Positions 34,987 to 43,671 are shown, counted from the stretch's first letter. The stretch is 64,000 bases of DNA from Cohnella mopanensis (GCF_022352055.1 NZ_JAKRWM010000002.1:620001-684000); one strand, 5' to 3'. Notes: generated by a model not told the origin, from the sequence alone. Made by a program: numbers and translations.

Positions 34987-35059
34987 AATATACGTGATTG
35001 CGAATTAGATTATTTACTTCTTACGCCAATGAGGAGAAATATTGAAATCACATTCTCAT

Positions 35060-35146
35060 GCGGTCGTGGCGGAATTGGCAGACGCGCTAGATTCAGGTTC
35101 TAGTGGTGTAACAGCCGTGGAGGTTCGAGTCCTCTCGACCGCACCA
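35060..35146 (+). tRNA. tRNA-Leu, anticodon CAG
   Basis: An 87-nt tRNA with encoded CCA. Acceptor arms GCGGTCG and CGACCGC pair perfectly. The D-arm has GGCGGAATTGGCAGACGC, the anticodon stem CTAGA/TCTAG encloses TTCAGGT (anticodon CAG, read as CUG), a long variable arm follows as expected for leucine, and the T-loop is TTCGAGT. A terminator lies 15 bp downstream. Its T-arm region (35118-35136) is repeated exactly at 47038-47056. Confidence 0.97.
35118..35136 (+). repeat. tRNA-derived direct repeat, left copy (possible att-like core)
   Basis: Nineteen bases in the T-arm of the intact tRNA-Leu are identical to 47038-47056. The pair brackets the 11.9-kb accessory segment. Beyond the core the two copies differ in the acceptor strand. 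Confidence 0.55.
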
Positions 35147-35161
35147 TACCTAATCATTCCG

Positions 35162-35192
35162 AGAAGCCTTGCTTAGCAAGGCTTCTTTTCTT
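35162..35192 (+). terminator. Rho-independent terminator of tRNA-Leu
   Basis: A 12-bp perfect stem (35162-35173 with 35175-35186) is followed by TTTCTTTTTT. Confidence 0.9.
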
Positions 35193-35294
35193 TTTTCTAC
35201 ATTACAGGATTCGAAAATTGAGATGCGGGAGCGGGAAAATACAATCTTTGAAAATATGCTATAGTAAAGTAGTAAAAAAGGGGGTGCTTTACTG

Positions 35295-35390
35295 ATGGAG
35301 AATCTCTTGAGATTGTCTGTGACTTCTACTACTCATGCAAAGCCAATTATTGAAAAAGCGTTACTTTGTATGGGGCAAACTTTATTTTAA
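35295..35390 (+). CDS. possible 31-residue leader peptide
   Basis: ATG to TAA encodes 'MENLLRLSVTSTTHAKPIIE' and 11 more residues ('KALLCMGQTLF'). AGGGGGTG at 35279-35286 is a strong ribosome binding site 8 nt upstream. The second half of the frame lies inside the 5' arm and loop of a long hairpin (35336-35425), so translation would compete with folding. This is the layout of a leader peptide controlling the next gene. The peptide itself is not recognised. The 313-bp stretch between the tRNA-Leu and the CD3324-like gene otherwise holds only the tRNA terminator and this element. Confidence 0.4.
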   Translation: MENLLRLSVTSTTHAKPIIEKALLCMGQTLF

Positions 35391-35437
35391 CGCTGAATAA
35401 GCTTTTTTAATATTTTGGCTTTGCACCTTATTTTTTT
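35336..35437 (+). promoter_or_regulatory. long hairpin with T-run upstream of the CD3324-like gene
   Basis: TGCAAAGCCAA (35336-35346) pairs with TTGGCTTTGCA (35415-35425), extended inward by about 12 more bases through AAAAAGC/GCTTTTT. A second helix AGCGTTA/TAACGCT lies inside (35357-35363 with 35388-35394). CCTTATTTTTTT follows directly, so the whole element can act as a terminator or attenuator. It begins inside the small peptide frame and ends about 25 bp before the ribosome binding site of the regulator. Confidence 0.55.
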
Positions 35438-35462
35438 AAGATCAAAATAAGGAGCGAGCAAA

Positions 35463-35732
35463 TTGAAATATACGAATGCTACAAAAATATTACCTGAAAA
35501 GCTAATCATAGAAATCCAAAAGTATGTTCAAGGAGAGACTATTTACATTCCTAAGCAGGTGATGGAATACAATCATTGGGGAAGCTTAAGTGGCGGTAGA
35601 CAGTGGCTCGATCACCGAAATGCCGATATTAGACTTGCTTTTAAGAATAATAACAGTATTGAACAGCTTGCTAAGGATTATTTTCTCTCAATTGAAACCA
35701 TTAAAAGAATTGTTTATTCGCATAAAAAGTAG
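35463..35732 (+). CDS. CD3324-family / Mor-like HTH protein
   Basis: An 89-residue protein similar to the CD3324 family common in Clostridia and Bacilli: 'NATKILPEKLIIEIQKYVQG', 'TIYIPKQ' and a C-terminal helix-turn-helix 'SIEQLAKDYFLSIETIKRIV', as in Mor-type transcription activators. The start is TTG at 35463 with AAGGAG 8 nt upstream. The sequence is clearly more AT-rich than the genes before the tRNA, which suggests acquisition from elsewhere. The target is unknown; the hairpin and small peptide upstream probably belong to its own control region. Confidence 0.75.
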   Translation: MKYTNATKILPEKLIIEIQKYVQGETIYIPKQVMEYNHWGSLSGGRQWLDHRNADIRLAFKNNNSIEQLAKDYFLSIETIKRIVYSHKK

Positions 35733-35742
35733 AAAAGAAACG

Positions 35743-35787
35743 ATTGAGCGACTTGGTGGATGCTAAGCAGCTCAATGGTTTTTTTTT
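35743..35787 (+). terminator. Rho-independent terminator
   Basis: ATTGAGC/GCTCAAT (35743-35749 with 35770-35776) with inner pairing is followed by nine T residues, 10 bp after the CD3324-like gene. Confidence 0.75.
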
Positions 35788-35860
35788 GCCGTTTGTGAGG
35801 GTTGAAAAATGTAACGTTTATGTCAAAAATGATTCTAAGTTATTTTTTTCATTTTAATAG

Positions 35861-36004
35861 CTTTTTGCACTCTTTAAAATAGGAATAGGCAAAAGTGGCA
35901 TAATCATTCAAAGCGAACGGGGTGGGGGCCAGCTCCCTGAATATAAAGATGAGATGTACATCATAATGATGGGTGGATATATCGAGAAAGTGAGAAAACA
36001 CTAA
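35861..36004 (+). pseudogene. possible C-terminal remnant of an unknown gene
   Basis: A 47-codon open frame without a start codon, opened by an upstream TAG and closed by TAA two bases before the esterase ATG. The end reads 'QLPEYKDEMYIIMMGGYIEK' then 'VRKH', which looks like the last helix of a TetR-type or similar regulator, but this is a guess. It could equally be chance. Confidence 0.25.
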
Positions 36005-36006
36005 CT

Positions 36007-36978
36007 ATGAGCGAACAAAAAAGCAGAAGTAGACATCTAATTGATCTGGAGATTATTAGTGCTATTGATATAATACCAACAAGCGATCTTTCCGAAACTA
36101 TGCTAATGGAATCACGTAAAAATCAATCAAAAATGTTACCGCAAATCGATGTAACACAGATGTTCCCTGTCACATTCGAAGAAAGGGCGGTGCCAAGTTA
36201 TTTTGGCGGTCCTGATATTCGTATAGAAATTATTAAACCCCGCGAGCCAAAGTATAATAAGATGCCGTTATTTTATTCGATTCATGGTGGCGGAATGGTT
36301 TTGGGTAGTCCAGTCGGTGATCGTTCAGGTAATGCGTCACTGGCTGCACAACATGGTTTTTGTTGCGTATCTGTGTACTATCGCCTAGCGCCAGAACATG
36401 TTCAGCCAAGTCAATTGCAGGATTGTTATTCGGGTCTAAAATGGTGTATTGAACATGCCGAGGAATTAGCGATAGATATTCAGAAAGTGGCCATATCAGG
36501 CAGCAGCGCTGGTGGGGGATTAGCAGCGGGTCTAGCCCTGTACATTCGTGATCAGAAGGAATTTGATATCCATCATATAAGGCTACGTAGCCCAATGCTT
36601 GACGACCGTACGAGTGTTTCACCAGAACATCCATATGCCGGTGAGTTTGTTTGGACAAAACGAAGCAATTATTTCGGCTGGAAATCTGTATTAGGGCATG
36701 AACCTGGTCAAATAGGGGTAAGTGAGTATTACGTGCCTGCACTTGCAATATCACTGACTGGTTTACCACCCACTTTTATAAGTATAGGTAGCATTGATTT
36801 GTTCATTGATGAAGCCTTATTATTTGCAAAACAACTGGTCTTTGATGGTGTCTTAGTTGAATTACATGTATACCCTGGATATCATCATTTGGCTCCAATG
36901 TTTCCGAATGCACATTTTTCTCAAGAAGGCGCTAAATCAAGCGAATACGCTTTACTGAAAGCTCTAGAATTACTTTGA
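36007..36978 (+). CDS. alpha/beta-hydrolase esterase, HSL family
   Basis: A 323-residue cytoplasmic carboxylesterase/lipase of the hormone-sensitive lipase type. The oxyanion-hole 'YSIHGGGMVLGSP' lies at about 90-102, and the nucleophile elbow 'ISGSSAGGGLAAGLAL' at about 162-177 has Ser at about 166 (GSSAGG in place of GDSAGG). The acid is probably the Asp of 'GSIDLFIDEALLF', and the His lies in 'YPGYHHLAPMF'. It uses more AT-rich codons than the flanking chromosome and has a poor ribosome binding site, which fits translational coupling to a lost upstream gene (remnant ends at 36004). A strong terminator follows. The natural substrate is unknown. Confidence 0.88.
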   Translation: MSEQKSRSRHLIDLEIISAIDIIPTSDLSETMLMESRKNQSKMLPQIDVTQMFPVTFEERAVPSYFGGPDIRIEIIKPREPKYNKMPLFYSIHGGGMVLGSPVGDRSGNASLAAQHGFCCVSVYYRLAPEHVQPSQLQDCYSGLKWCIEHAEELAIDIQKVAISGSSAGGGLAAGLALYIRDQKEFDIHHIRLRSPMLDDRTSVSPEHPYAGEFVWTKRSNYFGWKSVLGHEPGQIGVSEYYVPALAISLTGLPPTFISIGSIDLFIDEALLFAKQLVFDGVLVELHVYPGYHHLAPMFPNAHFSQEGAKSSEYALLKALELL

Positions 36979-36996
36979 TTATTAGCCCAACTTAAG

Positions 36997-37050
36997 CAGC
37001 GGCGCACTAAGACTTGTTTTCAAGTCCTAGTGCGCCGTTGTTTTGTTTTT
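36997..37050 (+). terminator. Rho-independent terminator
   Basis: A 20-bp stem with two mismatches (36997-37016 with 37021-37040), a TTTT loop and TTTTGTTTTT lie between the convergent esterase and histidine kinase genes. Confidence 0.85.
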
Positions 37051-37081
37051 TAAAAACAATTTTTACTACGGCCCAACGAAT

Positions 37082-38500
37082 TTAGATAGGGATTGGAAAT
37101 CGCAAAACAAACGCCGCGCCGCCGCCCGGCTCATTATGTGCCGAAATGCGGCCACGGCACCGCTCAACGATGGCGCGGGAAATGGCGAGGCCAAGCCCCG
37201 TCTCTCCGTTCTTTCCTTTCGCAAACCTCTGGAAAAGCTGGGATAATAACGGTTCGGGAATTCCTTCGCCGTCGTCGGAGATGCCGATGTCGATTCCTTC
37301 AGCGTGGGTAGAAGTTTGGATCCGAATTGTTTCCTTGGCATATCGAGCCGCGTTGCCGAGGATGTTGATGAGCGCTTGCATTAGTTTCTCGCGGTCCGCA
37401 TAGATCAACAGTTCTTGGCCGTTGTCGAGTCCATTTATCTCAATCTGCAATTCGCTCTTGACGAGCAACGGATTGATGCGCTCTAACGTCTCCACGATTA
37501 ATTCCCGTACCGGGACACGGTCCATATGGAATATGCCATCTTCGCTTTCCAGCTTGGCGAGAAGAATCATTTCCGTCACGATTTTTTTCAACCGCTCGCA
37601 TTCCTTGACGATGACATCCAAACCTTTATCGGCATGATCTCCCGTAAAGATGCCGTCCTTGATGCCCTCTGCGTATCCCTGGATGGACATAAGCGGCGTC
37701 TTCAACTCGTGCGAGGCGTTTTGGAAAAACTGCTTCTGCGTGTGCTGGTATTTATCCAATTCGCCGGCGAGATCGTAAACGGCCTTAGCGACTTCTCCGA
37801 TCTCACCTCCCGTTTCAATCAACTGAACTTCGGAGAAACGGCGCATTTCCACCTTGTTCAATTCCTTCTTCAGATTCCCGAGCGGTTTGACGAGTCTTCT
37901 CGTGATGAGCATACTCAGCAAGAAAGCGACGATCCCGCCGACGGACAGAATGATCATCAACCGTTTAAACAAAGCGAGCTGCATGGCTTTTATCTTGCTT
38001 ATCGGTGTAGTCATCACGGCCTTAATACCCTGCACATCGGTTTTGATGCCTTTTGTCGTTAACGTTTCGACGATATATTTATCGTCTTTTCCTTGCCAGA
38101 ATCCTTCTGAGCCGAGGATGCCTTGCTCCGATAATTCCACCAATTCCGTCGTCGCTTCGCTGGTCAGGGTGCTGTAGACCACTTTCTCCCCTGGTGCGAT
38201 TATTACCGCGTTCGTGATTCCCGCCGGAGGCATCGTATTGACGTTTTTTTGCGCACCTGTTTCTTGCAGCGGCATGCTTGGAGCATCCATTTTTTGAATC
38301 GGGATGACTTGCGTTCCTGTTTGTTGCACCGGCATGACTGGAGATAAATTCATCAGCAAGCTGGCTTGACTCCGCAGCTCTTTCCGCTGGTTGTCCACCA
38401 AATTATCGAACAGCAGCGGATAAATCAGAACTGCAGTAATCGCCAAAATACATAGCAACAGCAATGCAAAAGAAAGATGAAGCCGATAAATCATTCTCAT
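37082..38500 (-). CDS. sensor histidine kinase
   Basis: A 472-residue two-span receptor kinase. TM1 is at about 8-29; the extracytoplasmic loop of about 140 residues contains short imperfect repeats ('MPVQQTGTQVIPIQKM', 'MPLQETGAQ'). TM2 at about 178-199 leads to HAMP. HisKA has phospho-accepting His near 260 in 'FFQNASHELKTPLMSIQGYA', and HATPase has 'NILGNAARYAKETI' (N box), 'DIGISDDGEGIP' (G1) and 'GETGLGLAISRAIV' (G2). It lies one base after the response regulator stop codon, so they form one operon. The operon is divergent from the ABC permease cluster at 39391, which it probably regulates (inference). Confidence 0.92.
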   Translation of the reverse strand: MRMIYRLHLSFALLLLCILAITAVLIYPLLFDNLVDNQRKELRSQASLLMNLSPVMPVQQTGTQVIPIQKMDAPSMPLQETGAQKNVNTMPPAGITNAVIIAPGEKVVYSTLTSEATTELVELSEQGILGSEGFWQGKDDKYIVETLTTKGIKTDVQGIKAVMTTPISKIKAMQLALFKRLMIILSVGGIVAFLLSMLITRRLVKPLGNLKKELNKVEMRRFSEVQLIETGGEIGEVAKAVYDLAGELDKYQHTQKQFFQNASHELKTPLMSIQGYAEGIKDGIFTGDHADKGLDVIVKECERLKKIVTEMILLAKLESEDGIFHMDRVPVRELIVETLERINPLLVKSELQIEINGLDNGQELLIYADREKLMQALINILGNAARYAKETIRIQTSTHAEGIDIGISDDGEGIPEPLLSQLFQRFAKGKNGETGLGLAISRAIVERCRGRISAHNEPGGGAAFVLRFPIPI

Positions 38501-38501
38501 C

Positions 38502-39215
38502 TTATTGCCCCGTCCTTTCCGTCCGCAGCCGATAGCCGTGTCCCCACACGGTATCGACCGGAAGCTCCTTTATTTTTCTCCGTAGCCGCTTCACCAGATC
38601 GTCGATCGCCCGGTCGCTGCCGTAATAATTGTCTCCCCATATCAACGTAAGCAGCTCGTCCCTGGTGAACGCCCGATTCGGCTGTTCGGACAACGTCTGC
38701 AGCAGCTTAAACTCCTTCAGCGTCATTTCGATTTCTTCCCCGCGCCAGAAAGCGCGCCGTTCCTTCAGAACAAGCCGTAGTTCACCAACTTCGATCGCCG
38801 CATGCCCAGGCTGCTGAGGGACGGGATTATCCTGGGCTTGACGAATCGAGCTTAACCGGTAGAACAAGCGGTTCACGCGCGCTACCAATTCCCTCGGGCT
38901 GAAAGGCTTAGTCAAGTAATCGTCCCCGCCAAGCTCGAGCCCGAGGATGCGATCGACTTCTTCATCGCGCGCCGAGATCATGACGATCGGAACTTCCGCC
39001 TCTTTGCGGATTTGCCGGCACAACTCGAAGCCGTTCATCCCCGGAAGCATGATGTCGAGAATCCACATGTCGGGTGGATCGTTCTTCCACTGCTCCAACG
39101 CGTCTTCCGCTGTCGACAGCGCCATTGTACGGTATCCTTCTTTATTCAAATAAGCCTCCACGATTTCCCGGATCTGGGCATCGTCGTCGACTATGGCGAT
39201 TTGATAGGACTTCAT
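38502..39215 (-). CDS. OmpR-family response regulator
   Basis: A 237-residue two-domain regulator. The receiver has the acidic pair in 'IAIVDDDAQIREIV', the phosphorylated Asp54 in 'MWILDIMLPGMNG' and Lys in 'GGDDYLTKPFSPRELV'. The winged-helix DNA-binding domain covers about 130-232 ('MTLKEFKLLQTLSEQPNRAF', 'VDTVWGHGYRLRTE'). AGGAGG lies 7 nt before ATG. It is the first gene of the pair with the histidine kinase. About 175 bp separate it from the divergent permease start, room for shared control elements, though no clear direct repeat was identified. Confidence 0.93.
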   Translation of the reverse strand: MKSYQIAIVDDDAQIREIVEAYLNKEGYRTMALSTAEDALEQWKNDPPDMWILDIMLPGMNGFELCRQIRKEAEVPIVMISARDEEVDRILGLELGGDDYLTKPFSPRELVARVNRLFYRLSSIRQAQDNPVPQQPGHAAIEVGELRLVLKERRAFWRGEEIEMTLKEFKLLQTLSEQPNRAFTRDELLTLIWGDNYYGSDRAIDDLVKRLRRKIKELPVDTVWGHGYRLRTERTGQ

Positions 39216-39390
39216 GGTGCAACCTCCTAACGTTTATCGAGAACGATTTTATCATAAATGATTCGACTGCGACCCGATTCCACACTTTTTCCACACCTTT
39301 TCCAAATTTACTACCTGAGTTTCTTTGTACACTAATCGACGTAAGCCGTTCCGAATTGATCGTTTACCGGCTCCCGATTGGAGGTTCTTC

Positions 39391-40257
39391 ATGAAATTGC
39401 ACCGTCTGGCTCGCAAGGAGCTTCTGGCTGCCCTAGGTTTTCTGGCTCCGAGCCTGGCCGGATTTTCCGTCTTCTATCTTATTCCGTTCGGTCAGAGCGT
39501 TCTGATCTCGTTCCAGGATCGACTCGGAGGAAACCTCACGCTGTCCAACTACAAGGAACTGCTCCTCAGTTCCTCGTTTCAGAAAGCGGCGTCCAACACG
39601 TTCTGGTTCACCGCGATCAGCGTGCCGATCCTCGTCGTCGTATCGCTCTTGTTGGCGTTGCTCTTGAATCAGCGGATATTCATCCGGAACTGGCTTCGTA
39701 CCGCTTATGTACTGCCGCTTGTTGTACCGGTCGCTTCGATCGTGCTTGTCTGGCAAATCCTATTCGATTGGAACGGCGCGTTAAACGCCGTTTTGCAGCA
39801 TTTCGGCCTTAGCCGCTACGACTGGATGAAATCCGAATGGGCCGGCTTTGTGATCGTGCTGGTCTATGTATGGAAAAACATCGGATACAACGTCATCCTG
39901 TTCCTGGCCGGCTTACAGAACATTCCGGATCAATATTATGAAATCGCCGATCTGGAAGGAGCAGGTCCCGCCCGCAAGCTGTTCGGAATTACGCTCACGT
40001 ATTTGACGCCGACGACGTTTCTGGTCGTGCTCATGTCCGTGCTGAATTCGTTCAAGGTGTTCCGCGAGACGTATCTCGTCGCTGGCGCATACCCGTATGA
40101 CCGCATCTATATGCTGCAGCATTACATGAACAATATGTTCCTGTCCCTCGATATCCAGAAAGTTTCGTCCGCGGCGGTGTTAATGGCGCTTTGCATTATG
40201 GCGCTTGTGTTCGTCCTGTTCCGTACGGAGCGGATTTTCCGCTCTTACATGGAGTAA
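39391..40257 (+). CDS. sugar-type ABC transporter permease (MalF/UgpA-like)
   Basis: A 288-residue inner-membrane protein with six hydrophobic helices and the permease EAA-loop region 'YEIADLEGAGPARKLFGITL' that docks the ATPase. It opens with 'LLAALGFLAPSLAGFSVFYL', typical of carbohydrate ABC permease subunit 1. ATG 39391 has GGAGG 6 nt upstream; earlier in-frame codons are not family-like. The second permease follows after 22 bp. No ATPase gene is present, which is common for sugar importers in Bacillales that share MsmX. The surrounding genes (HlyD-like adaptor, BIG2 protein) are not those of an ordinary sugar operon, so the substrate is open. Confidence 0.88.
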   Translation: MKLHRLARKELLAALGFLAPSLAGFSVFYLIPFGQSVLISFQDRLGGNLTLSNYKELLLSSSFQKAASNTFWFTAISVPILVVVSLLLALLLNQRIFIRNWLRTAYVLPLVVPVASIVLVWQILFDWNGALNAVLQHFGLSRYDWMKSEWAGFVIVLVYVWKNIGYNVILFLAGLQNIPDQYYEIADLEGAGPARKLFGITLTYLTPTTFLVVLMSVLNSFKVFRETYLVAGAYPYDRIYMLQHYMNNMFLSLDIQKVSSAAVLMALCIMALVFVLFRTERIFRSYME

Positions 40258-40279
40258 GTGCAAGAAAGAGGTGAATGAC

Positions 40280-41137
40280 ATGAGGAAGGAATGGGTCGCA
40301 CCGCTGTTGCTCTCGTTGTTGCTGATCGCCATCGCCGTCCTGCTGTTGATGCCCGTCGTCTTGACCGTCGTCAGTTCCTTCATGACGGAACGGGAAATTG
40401 TGGCGAATTACGGCATGCTAGGCAAAACCGATACGAGCGTATTCGTCAATCTCAAATGGATTCCCGACTGGGTGTCGTTACGGCAATACGGCAAAGTATT
40501 AATCGCGACGCCGAAGTTTCTGTATCTGTTCTGGAATTCCGTATCGCTGGTGGCTCCCATCATCATCGGACAAGCGTCGGTGGCAACGCTCGCCGCGTTC
40601 GCGTTCGGAAAGCTATGTTTTCCGGGCAGGGATGGATTGTTCTTCCTATATTTGATGACAATGCTGATGCCGTTTCAGGTGACGCTCGTGCCCAATTACT
40701 TGATGGCCGATCGGTTGGGCCTCCTGAATCATTCCGGCTCCATCATATTGCCCGGCGTGTTCGGCGCCTTCGGCGTGTTTCTGCTTCGGCAATTCATGCT
40801 ACACATCCATTCGGCATATATCGAAGCGGCCAAAATGGACGGGGCGGGATATTTGCGCATATTCGTATCGGTTGCGCTGCCGATGGTGAAGCCCGGCATC
40901 GCCGCGCTCGTCGTGCTTCTGTTCGTCGACTATTGGAACATGGTCGAGCAGCCGCTTATTTTTCTGCAGGACGCCGCTATGCAGCCGCTTTCGGTCTACC
41001 TCTCCCGTATCCAGGAAGATGCGCTCGGCGTCTCGTTTGCCGTATCGGTTGTGTATATGACGCCCATGGTGCTCCTGTTCTTAAGCGCCGAACGGTATTT
41101 TATCGAAGGAATCCAGCTTTCCGGCGTGAAAGGCTGA
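40280..41137 (+). CDS. carbohydrate-type ABC transporter permease (MalG/UgpE-like)
   Basis: A 285-residue, six-helix permease partner. Its EAA motif 'YIEAAKMDGAGYLRIFVSVA' matches the MalG group, and the N-terminus 'LLLSLLLIAIAVLLLMPVVL' with 'VVSSFMTE' is typical of subunit 2. AAAGAGGTG lies before ATG 40280, and earlier in-frame starts overlap the upstream permease. It lies between the first permease and an HlyD-like adaptor gene with short gaps, so all are one transcript. Together the two permeases should form the channel of a binding-protein-dependent importer with the lipoprotein at 42292. Confidence 0.88.
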   Translation: MRKEWVAPLLLSLLLIAIAVLLLMPVVLTVVSSFMTEREIVANYGMLGKTDTSVFVNLKWIPDWVSLRQYGKVLIATPKFLYLFWNSVSLVAPIIIGQASVATLAAFAFGKLCFPGRDGLFFLYLMTMLMPFQVTLVPNYLMADRLGLLNHSGSIILPGVFGAFGVFLLRQFMLHIHSAYIEAAKMDGAGYLRIFVSVALPMVKPGIAALVVLLFVDYWNMVEQPLIFLQDAAMQPLSVYLSRIQEDALGVSFAVSVVYMTPMVLLFLSAERYFIEGIQLSGVKG

Positions 41138-41156
41138 GCGAAAGGAGATTTGCAAC

Positions 41157-42278
41157 ATGGTATCGCGAAGACAACGGGTTGCCGGCATTGCATTGGTTGT
41201 ATTCCTCCTCCTATTGGCGGGGTTGACGTTATTCAGCCAAACGTTACAGACCGCCCTGCTACCCAAAGTGACGACGGAGAAGCCCGGGAAAAAACCAATG
41301 TCTCATCGAATCGAAGGCAGCGGTTCCCTCACGCCTCGCCGGCAAACTGAGATAAAAAGCGATAACGGCTGGAAGGTGGCAAAGGTGCATGTCCGCAATG
41401 ACGAGCAAGTCAAGAAAGGCCAGGTTCTGATTACGTACGACGGAACCGAGGCGCAGCAGCAGCTTCTCGATGCGGAAGACGAGCTGAAGAAACGGAATTT
41501 GAATCGGGAGGTGCTGCAAGAACAGTTCGTGGAGGCCGAGCGTGCAGGGGATGAGGCGATGATCCGCAAAGCGAAACGAGACTTGGAACTGGAAAAGCTG
41601 GATCGGGATATCGCGATGCGAAGAATCGAAGCCCTGCGCAAGGATCTGGCGAGCAAACGCACGTTGACCGCGCCTGCGGATGGCAAAGTGACGAATTTTC
41701 AAGCCGAGGAAGGCACGAGCGTTCCCCCGGGGCAGCCGGTGCTGACGCTGGTGGAAACGGGCGAAGGGTTCCAATTTGCCTTCACGGTGGATAAAGATTC
41801 CGCAGTTTTGATTCGAAAGGGCGAGAAAGTGTCTGTTGACGTGGATGGGGATAAACCCTTGCAGCGCGAAGGAACAGTCGCCGAAATTAAGGACGCCTCC
41901 CAGGGAAGCGGCGGAGGGTCTGTAAGTAATCCAGACGGAGGCGTCAACGCTCAAAAAACAATCATTGTCTACGTATCGGGCGACGGCCTACAAGGAGGTG
42001 AGTCCGCGAGCGTTAACTGGGAGAAGCCGTTCGAAGAGCAGGGAATTGTCATTAATAAAAAGTGGCTCAAAAAAGATGGAAACGGAAGTTACGTATTCGT
42101 CGTTCGCGAGAAGCGAAGTTCACTCGGCAACACCTACACAGTACAGAAGGCTTACGTGGTGACAGGCAAGGGGAACGACGAGGAGATCGTCGTGCTCGGA
42201 GGCGTTTTTCCGGAGGAAGATATCGTGACGGATTCGAGTGAACCGTTGCAGCAAGGCAACCGGGTTCGATTAAATTGA
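41157..42278 (+). CDS. HlyD/MacA-like membrane fusion (adaptor) protein
   Basis: A 373-residue protein with an N-terminal membrane anchor (about 9-30). A split lipoyl/barrel-sandwich half follows ('GSGSLTPRRQTEIKSDNGWK', 'VRNDEQVKKGQVLITYDG'), then a coiled-coil hairpin of about 80 residues and the second lipoyl half ('TLTAPADGKVTNFQAEEGTS'). A beta-barrel domain ends the protein. Adaptors of this kind normally join MacB-type ABC exporters or RND pumps. Here it is embedded between an importer-type permease pair and a binding lipoprotein, which is odd. It might serve the RND pump 8 kb downstream or modify the ABC complex; the sequence does not decide. AAAGGAGA lies before ATG. Confidence 0.85.
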   Translation: MVSRRQRVAGIALVVFLLLLAGLTLFSQTLQTALLPKVTTEKPGKKPMSHRIEGSGSLTPRRQTEIKSDNGWKVAKVHVRNDEQVKKGQVLITYDGTEAQQQLLDAEDELKKRNLNREVLQEQFVEAERAGDEAMIRKAKRDLELEKLDRDIAMRRIEALRKDLASKRTLTAPADGKVTNFQAEEGTSVPPGQPVLTLVETGEGFQFAFTVDKDSAVLIRKGEKVSVDVDGDKPLQREGTVAEIKDASQGSGGGSVSNPDGGVNAQKTIIVYVSGDGLQGGESASVNWEKPFEEQGIVINKKWLKKDGNGSYVFVVREKRSSLGNTYTVQKAYVVTGKGNDEEIVVLGGVFPEEDIVTDSSEPLQQGNRVRLN

Positions 42279-42291
42279 GAGGAAGATTCTG

Positions 42292-43671
42292 ATGAAAAAA
42301 ATAGGATTCTTAGTGATGTTGTCCATCGTTCTGCTATTATCCGCCTGTTCGGGCAACAGTGGGGGCAATTCGACCAACGGCGGTAACGCGATTGATTCGG
42401 GGCAGCCGAAACAAACCGAAGGCGCCGAAAACGGCGAGTCCAAAACCGTCGTCATATCCGTCATGAACAAAAATCGTTTTCTGGAAACCGCCGTGCGGGA
42501 ATTTGAGAAAAAGCATATGAACATTCATATCGAAATCAAAGAATACAAGGCGTCCGAGAATTCGGGCGGAAACGGGATGTCGATGCAGTCGCTCTCGCTG
42601 GCAGACGTGGAGAAGTACGTGCAATCGGTGACGACGCAGGTTATTTCCGGCAAAGGAGCCGATCTGATTCTCATGAGCGAATTGCCCCAGGACAAATTCG
42701 TCGCCAAAAAATTGTTGATCGATTTGAACGATCTGATGTCTAAAGACAGCTCGGTCGATCAGAACGCATTGTACACCAATATTCTGAAGGCATCCCAAGA
42801 CGGAGATGGCTTATACGCCATGCCGCTCTCCTTTTCGCTCTCTTCATTTCAGGGAGATACCGAGCTGTTGAAGAAGGCGAATATTTCAGTCGACCCCAAT
42901 GAATCGTGGGACTGGAACGAATTCGTGGAAGTGGCGAAAAAGTTCAAGCAACATAGCGAATCCGAGAAATCGATTAATCTGGCTCCTATCTCGCTGCTCT
43001 TCGATTTGATCGAGGGTAATTACGCGGAACTCGTCGGGCAAGGCCAACCGAACTTCGACTCGGATCTGTTCCGCAATATGATTCAGGAAATCAAGTCGAT
43101 GTACGGCGAAGGCCTGCTCAACGAAGAGATGTCGTTCGGGGCTCCGGCGGCGTTTCAAATGATGGACATCTACAGCCCCGAGCAAGCCTTGACGATGCCG
43201 AAGACTCAGGCTTATTACCAGAAGCCGAGCGCGAGCGGAAATAAGAGAGGCACTTCGTTCAAATCCATGTTCAGCTTGGGGATCAACAGCCAATCCAAAG
43301 TGCAACAGGAAGTATGGACATTCATCGCGTTTTTGCTTTCCGATGAAATGCAAGCTTTGCCGGATCTCTTCGGAATACCGATCAATAAAGCTGTCGCCGA
43401 TCAAAAATTTAATGAAGTTCTGCAAAAAATCGAGAACGGAACGCTGGAAACGATGATGCCGAAAGAGCTGTTGCCGGATAGCGAAACGGCGAAAAAACGG
43501 ATTGCCGAGGTAGAGAAGCTGATCTCGGAAGCGAAATTCAGAAGTTCCAGCGATATGAAAGTGCTGACCATTGCCATGGAGGAGTTTAATAGCTTCATGA
43601 GCGGGCAGAAATCTGCGGAAGAAGTCAGCAAGCTTATCCAGAACCGGGTAAAGACGTATTTGAATGAGTAA
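42292..43671 (+). CDS. extracellular solute-binding lipoprotein (family 1, sugar type)
   Basis: A 459-residue lipoprotein. The signal peptide ends in lipobox 'LLLSAC' (Cys19), with a Gly/Asn/Ser-rich linker. The binding-protein fold shows 'VISVMNKNRFLETAVREFEK', 'VISGKGADLILMSELPQDKF' and 'LYAMPLSFSLSSFQGDTELL', typical of sugar-binding family 1. The C-terminal 100 residues are helical. Most sugar operons put the binding protein first; here it is fourth, after both permeases and the adaptor. A 14-bp gap after the adaptor gene and GAGG upstream support one transcript. The ligand is not predictable. Confidence 0.87.
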   Translation: MKKIGFLVMLSIVLLLSACSGNSGGNSTNGGNAIDSGQPKQTEGAENGESKTVVISVMNKNRFLETAVREFEKKHMNIHIEIKEYKASENSGGNGMSMQSLSLADVEKYVQSVTTQVISGKGADLILMSELPQDKFVAKKLLIDLNDLMSKDSSVDQNALYTNILKASQDGDGLYAMPLSFSLSSFQGDTELLKKANISVDPNESWDWNEFVEVAKKFKQHSESEKSINLAPISLLFDLIEGNYAELVGQGQPNFDSDLFRNMIQEIKSMYGEGLLNEEMSFGAPAAFQMMDIYSPEQALTMPKTQAYYQKPSASGNKRGTSFKSMFSLGINSQSKVQQEVWTFIAFLLSDEMQALPDLFGIPINKAVADQKFNEVLQKIENGTLETMMPKELLPDSETAKKRIAEVEKLISEAKFRSSSDMKVLTIAMEEFNSFMSGQKSAEEVSKLIQNRVKTYLNE

